Positions 5,859 to 6,192 of a stretch of DNA of 6,192 nt are shown here, in pieces. The stretch is from an uncultured Atopobium sp. (GTDB lineage Bacteria; Actinomycetota; Coriobacteriia; Coriobacteriales; Atopobiaceae): the NCBI GenBank assembly GCA_946999785.1, contig CAMQEO010000067.1, positions 1 through 6,192 on the forward strand, in the 5' to 3' direction. The notes under the pieces were generated by a model that had not been told where the DNA came from, made no database searches, and saw only the letters and a program-made list of their open reading frames with translations. The stretch's first letter is position 1. Each line of letters begins with the position of its first letter. Position numbers and translations under genes: made by a program.

Positions 5859-6192
5859 ATGAAAGACCAAGCATATAATCGAGACGATTCTGATACGCGT
5901 GTAGGCGCTTCTGAAGAAGATAATTCTCTCGAACAACAGTCAGAAGCTTCGACTGAACAAGCGCAAGAGATAAGCATGCCTCATGCAGAAAGTTCAGCTC
6001 ATATAACAAGTACTTCGCTTTTGCATAAAAGTGTTTTTAAAAATCTGGCTGAACAAACAAAAGAAAAGACACACCACAAGAATTATAAGCATCATAAAGC
6101 TTTTTCGATCGTTAAGGCAGTTGTATATCTAGTAATACTTGTTATTGTCCTTGCGGCACTTGCATTTGTTGGATATGCTGCCTATCTTGAAA
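5859..6192 (+). CDS. Membrane-anchored protein of unknown function, N-terminal part only
   Basis: An open frame of 111 codons without a stop runs past the right edge, so the gene is partial. Residues 1-45 are acidic and rich in Ser/Gln/Glu (for example SEEDNSLEQQSEASTEQAQE), with no hydrophobic stretch. Residues 56-81 are basic and His/Lys-rich (KEKTHHKNYKHHK). Residues 83-108 form one strong membrane segment (IVKAVVYLVILVIVLAALAF and on). A positive patch before the single helix predicts an N-in, C-out type II anchor, with the bulk of the protein outside the membrane. This layout is common in cell-envelope proteins, including LytR-CpsA-Psr ligases and other anchored enzymes, but no domain is visible, so no function is assigned. 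It is not a cleavable signal peptide as judged from the long cytoplasmic lead. The gene is divergent from brnQ and has its own ribosome-binding site and candidate promoter. Confidence 0.8.
   Translation, partial: MKDQAYNRDDSDTRVGASEEDNSLEQQSEASTEQAQEISMPHAESSAHITSTSLLHKSVFKNLAEQTKEKTHHKNYKHHKAFSIVKAVVYLVILVIVLAALAFVGYAAYLE

Noticed and set aside
5783..6009. Minus-strand short frames opposite the start of the anchored protein gene
   Set aside because: They oppose a frame with a strong AAAGGAG site and a clear anchor helix; their products are Ser/Cys-rich or Leu-rich shadows without family motifs.

Overview
The window looks like ordinary bacterial chromosome with a base composition somewhat below half GC. 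It holds five protein genes, and intergenic gaps carry hairpins and promoter-like sites. Gene content points to an anaerobic or microaerophilic, amino-acid-using bacterium: a flavodiiron O2/NO reductase, a branched-chain amino acid carrier, an alanine-type aminotransferase and a gamma-glutamyl hydrolase-like amidotransferase. From general familiarity, my best guess is a low-GC Coriobacteriia (Atopobium/Fannyhessea/Lancefieldella-like) actinobacterium. No rRNA or marker gene is present, so this is a weak inference and a Bacillota host cannot be excluded.

Layout. A plus-strand class I glutamine amidotransferase-like hydrolase (4-735) ends at a GC-rich terminator (829-855). It faces, tail to tail, a minus-strand gene (927-2486) that fuses an XRE-type helix-turn-helix to a complete AlaA-type aminotransferase. 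A further 232 bp upstream of that gene, and separated from it by a minus-strand terminator (2611-2640) and an 11-bp inverted repeat (2656-2685), lies the minus-strand flavodiiron protein gene fprA (2719-3930). Next on the same strand, after 153 bp, is brnQ (4084-5565), which starts with TTG. A divergent intergenic region (5566-5858) with a candidate promoter in each direction separates brnQ from a plus-strand gene (5859 onward). That gene encodes the cytoplasmic and membrane-anchor N-terminus of a protein that runs off the window.

How the genes may work together. BrnQ would import Leu/Ile/Val with Na+. The AlaA domain would interconvert pyruvate and alanine using glutamate. The amidotransferase-like enzyme would release glutamate from gamma-glutamyl compounds. 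FprA would remove O2 or NO. These suit an amino-acid-fermenting anaerobe, but terminators and gaps suggest independent transcription units, not one operon. No mobile element, CRISPR array, tRNA or clear horizontal-transfer signature was seen.

The most unusual item is the XRE-aminotransferase fusion, together with a cluster of small palindromes just upstream of its start. It resembles MocR logic (DNA-binding domain plus aminotransferase fold) but uses a different DNA-binding domain and a catalytic domain that keeps its active-site residues. I found no clear evidence of a wholly undescribed multi-gene system.
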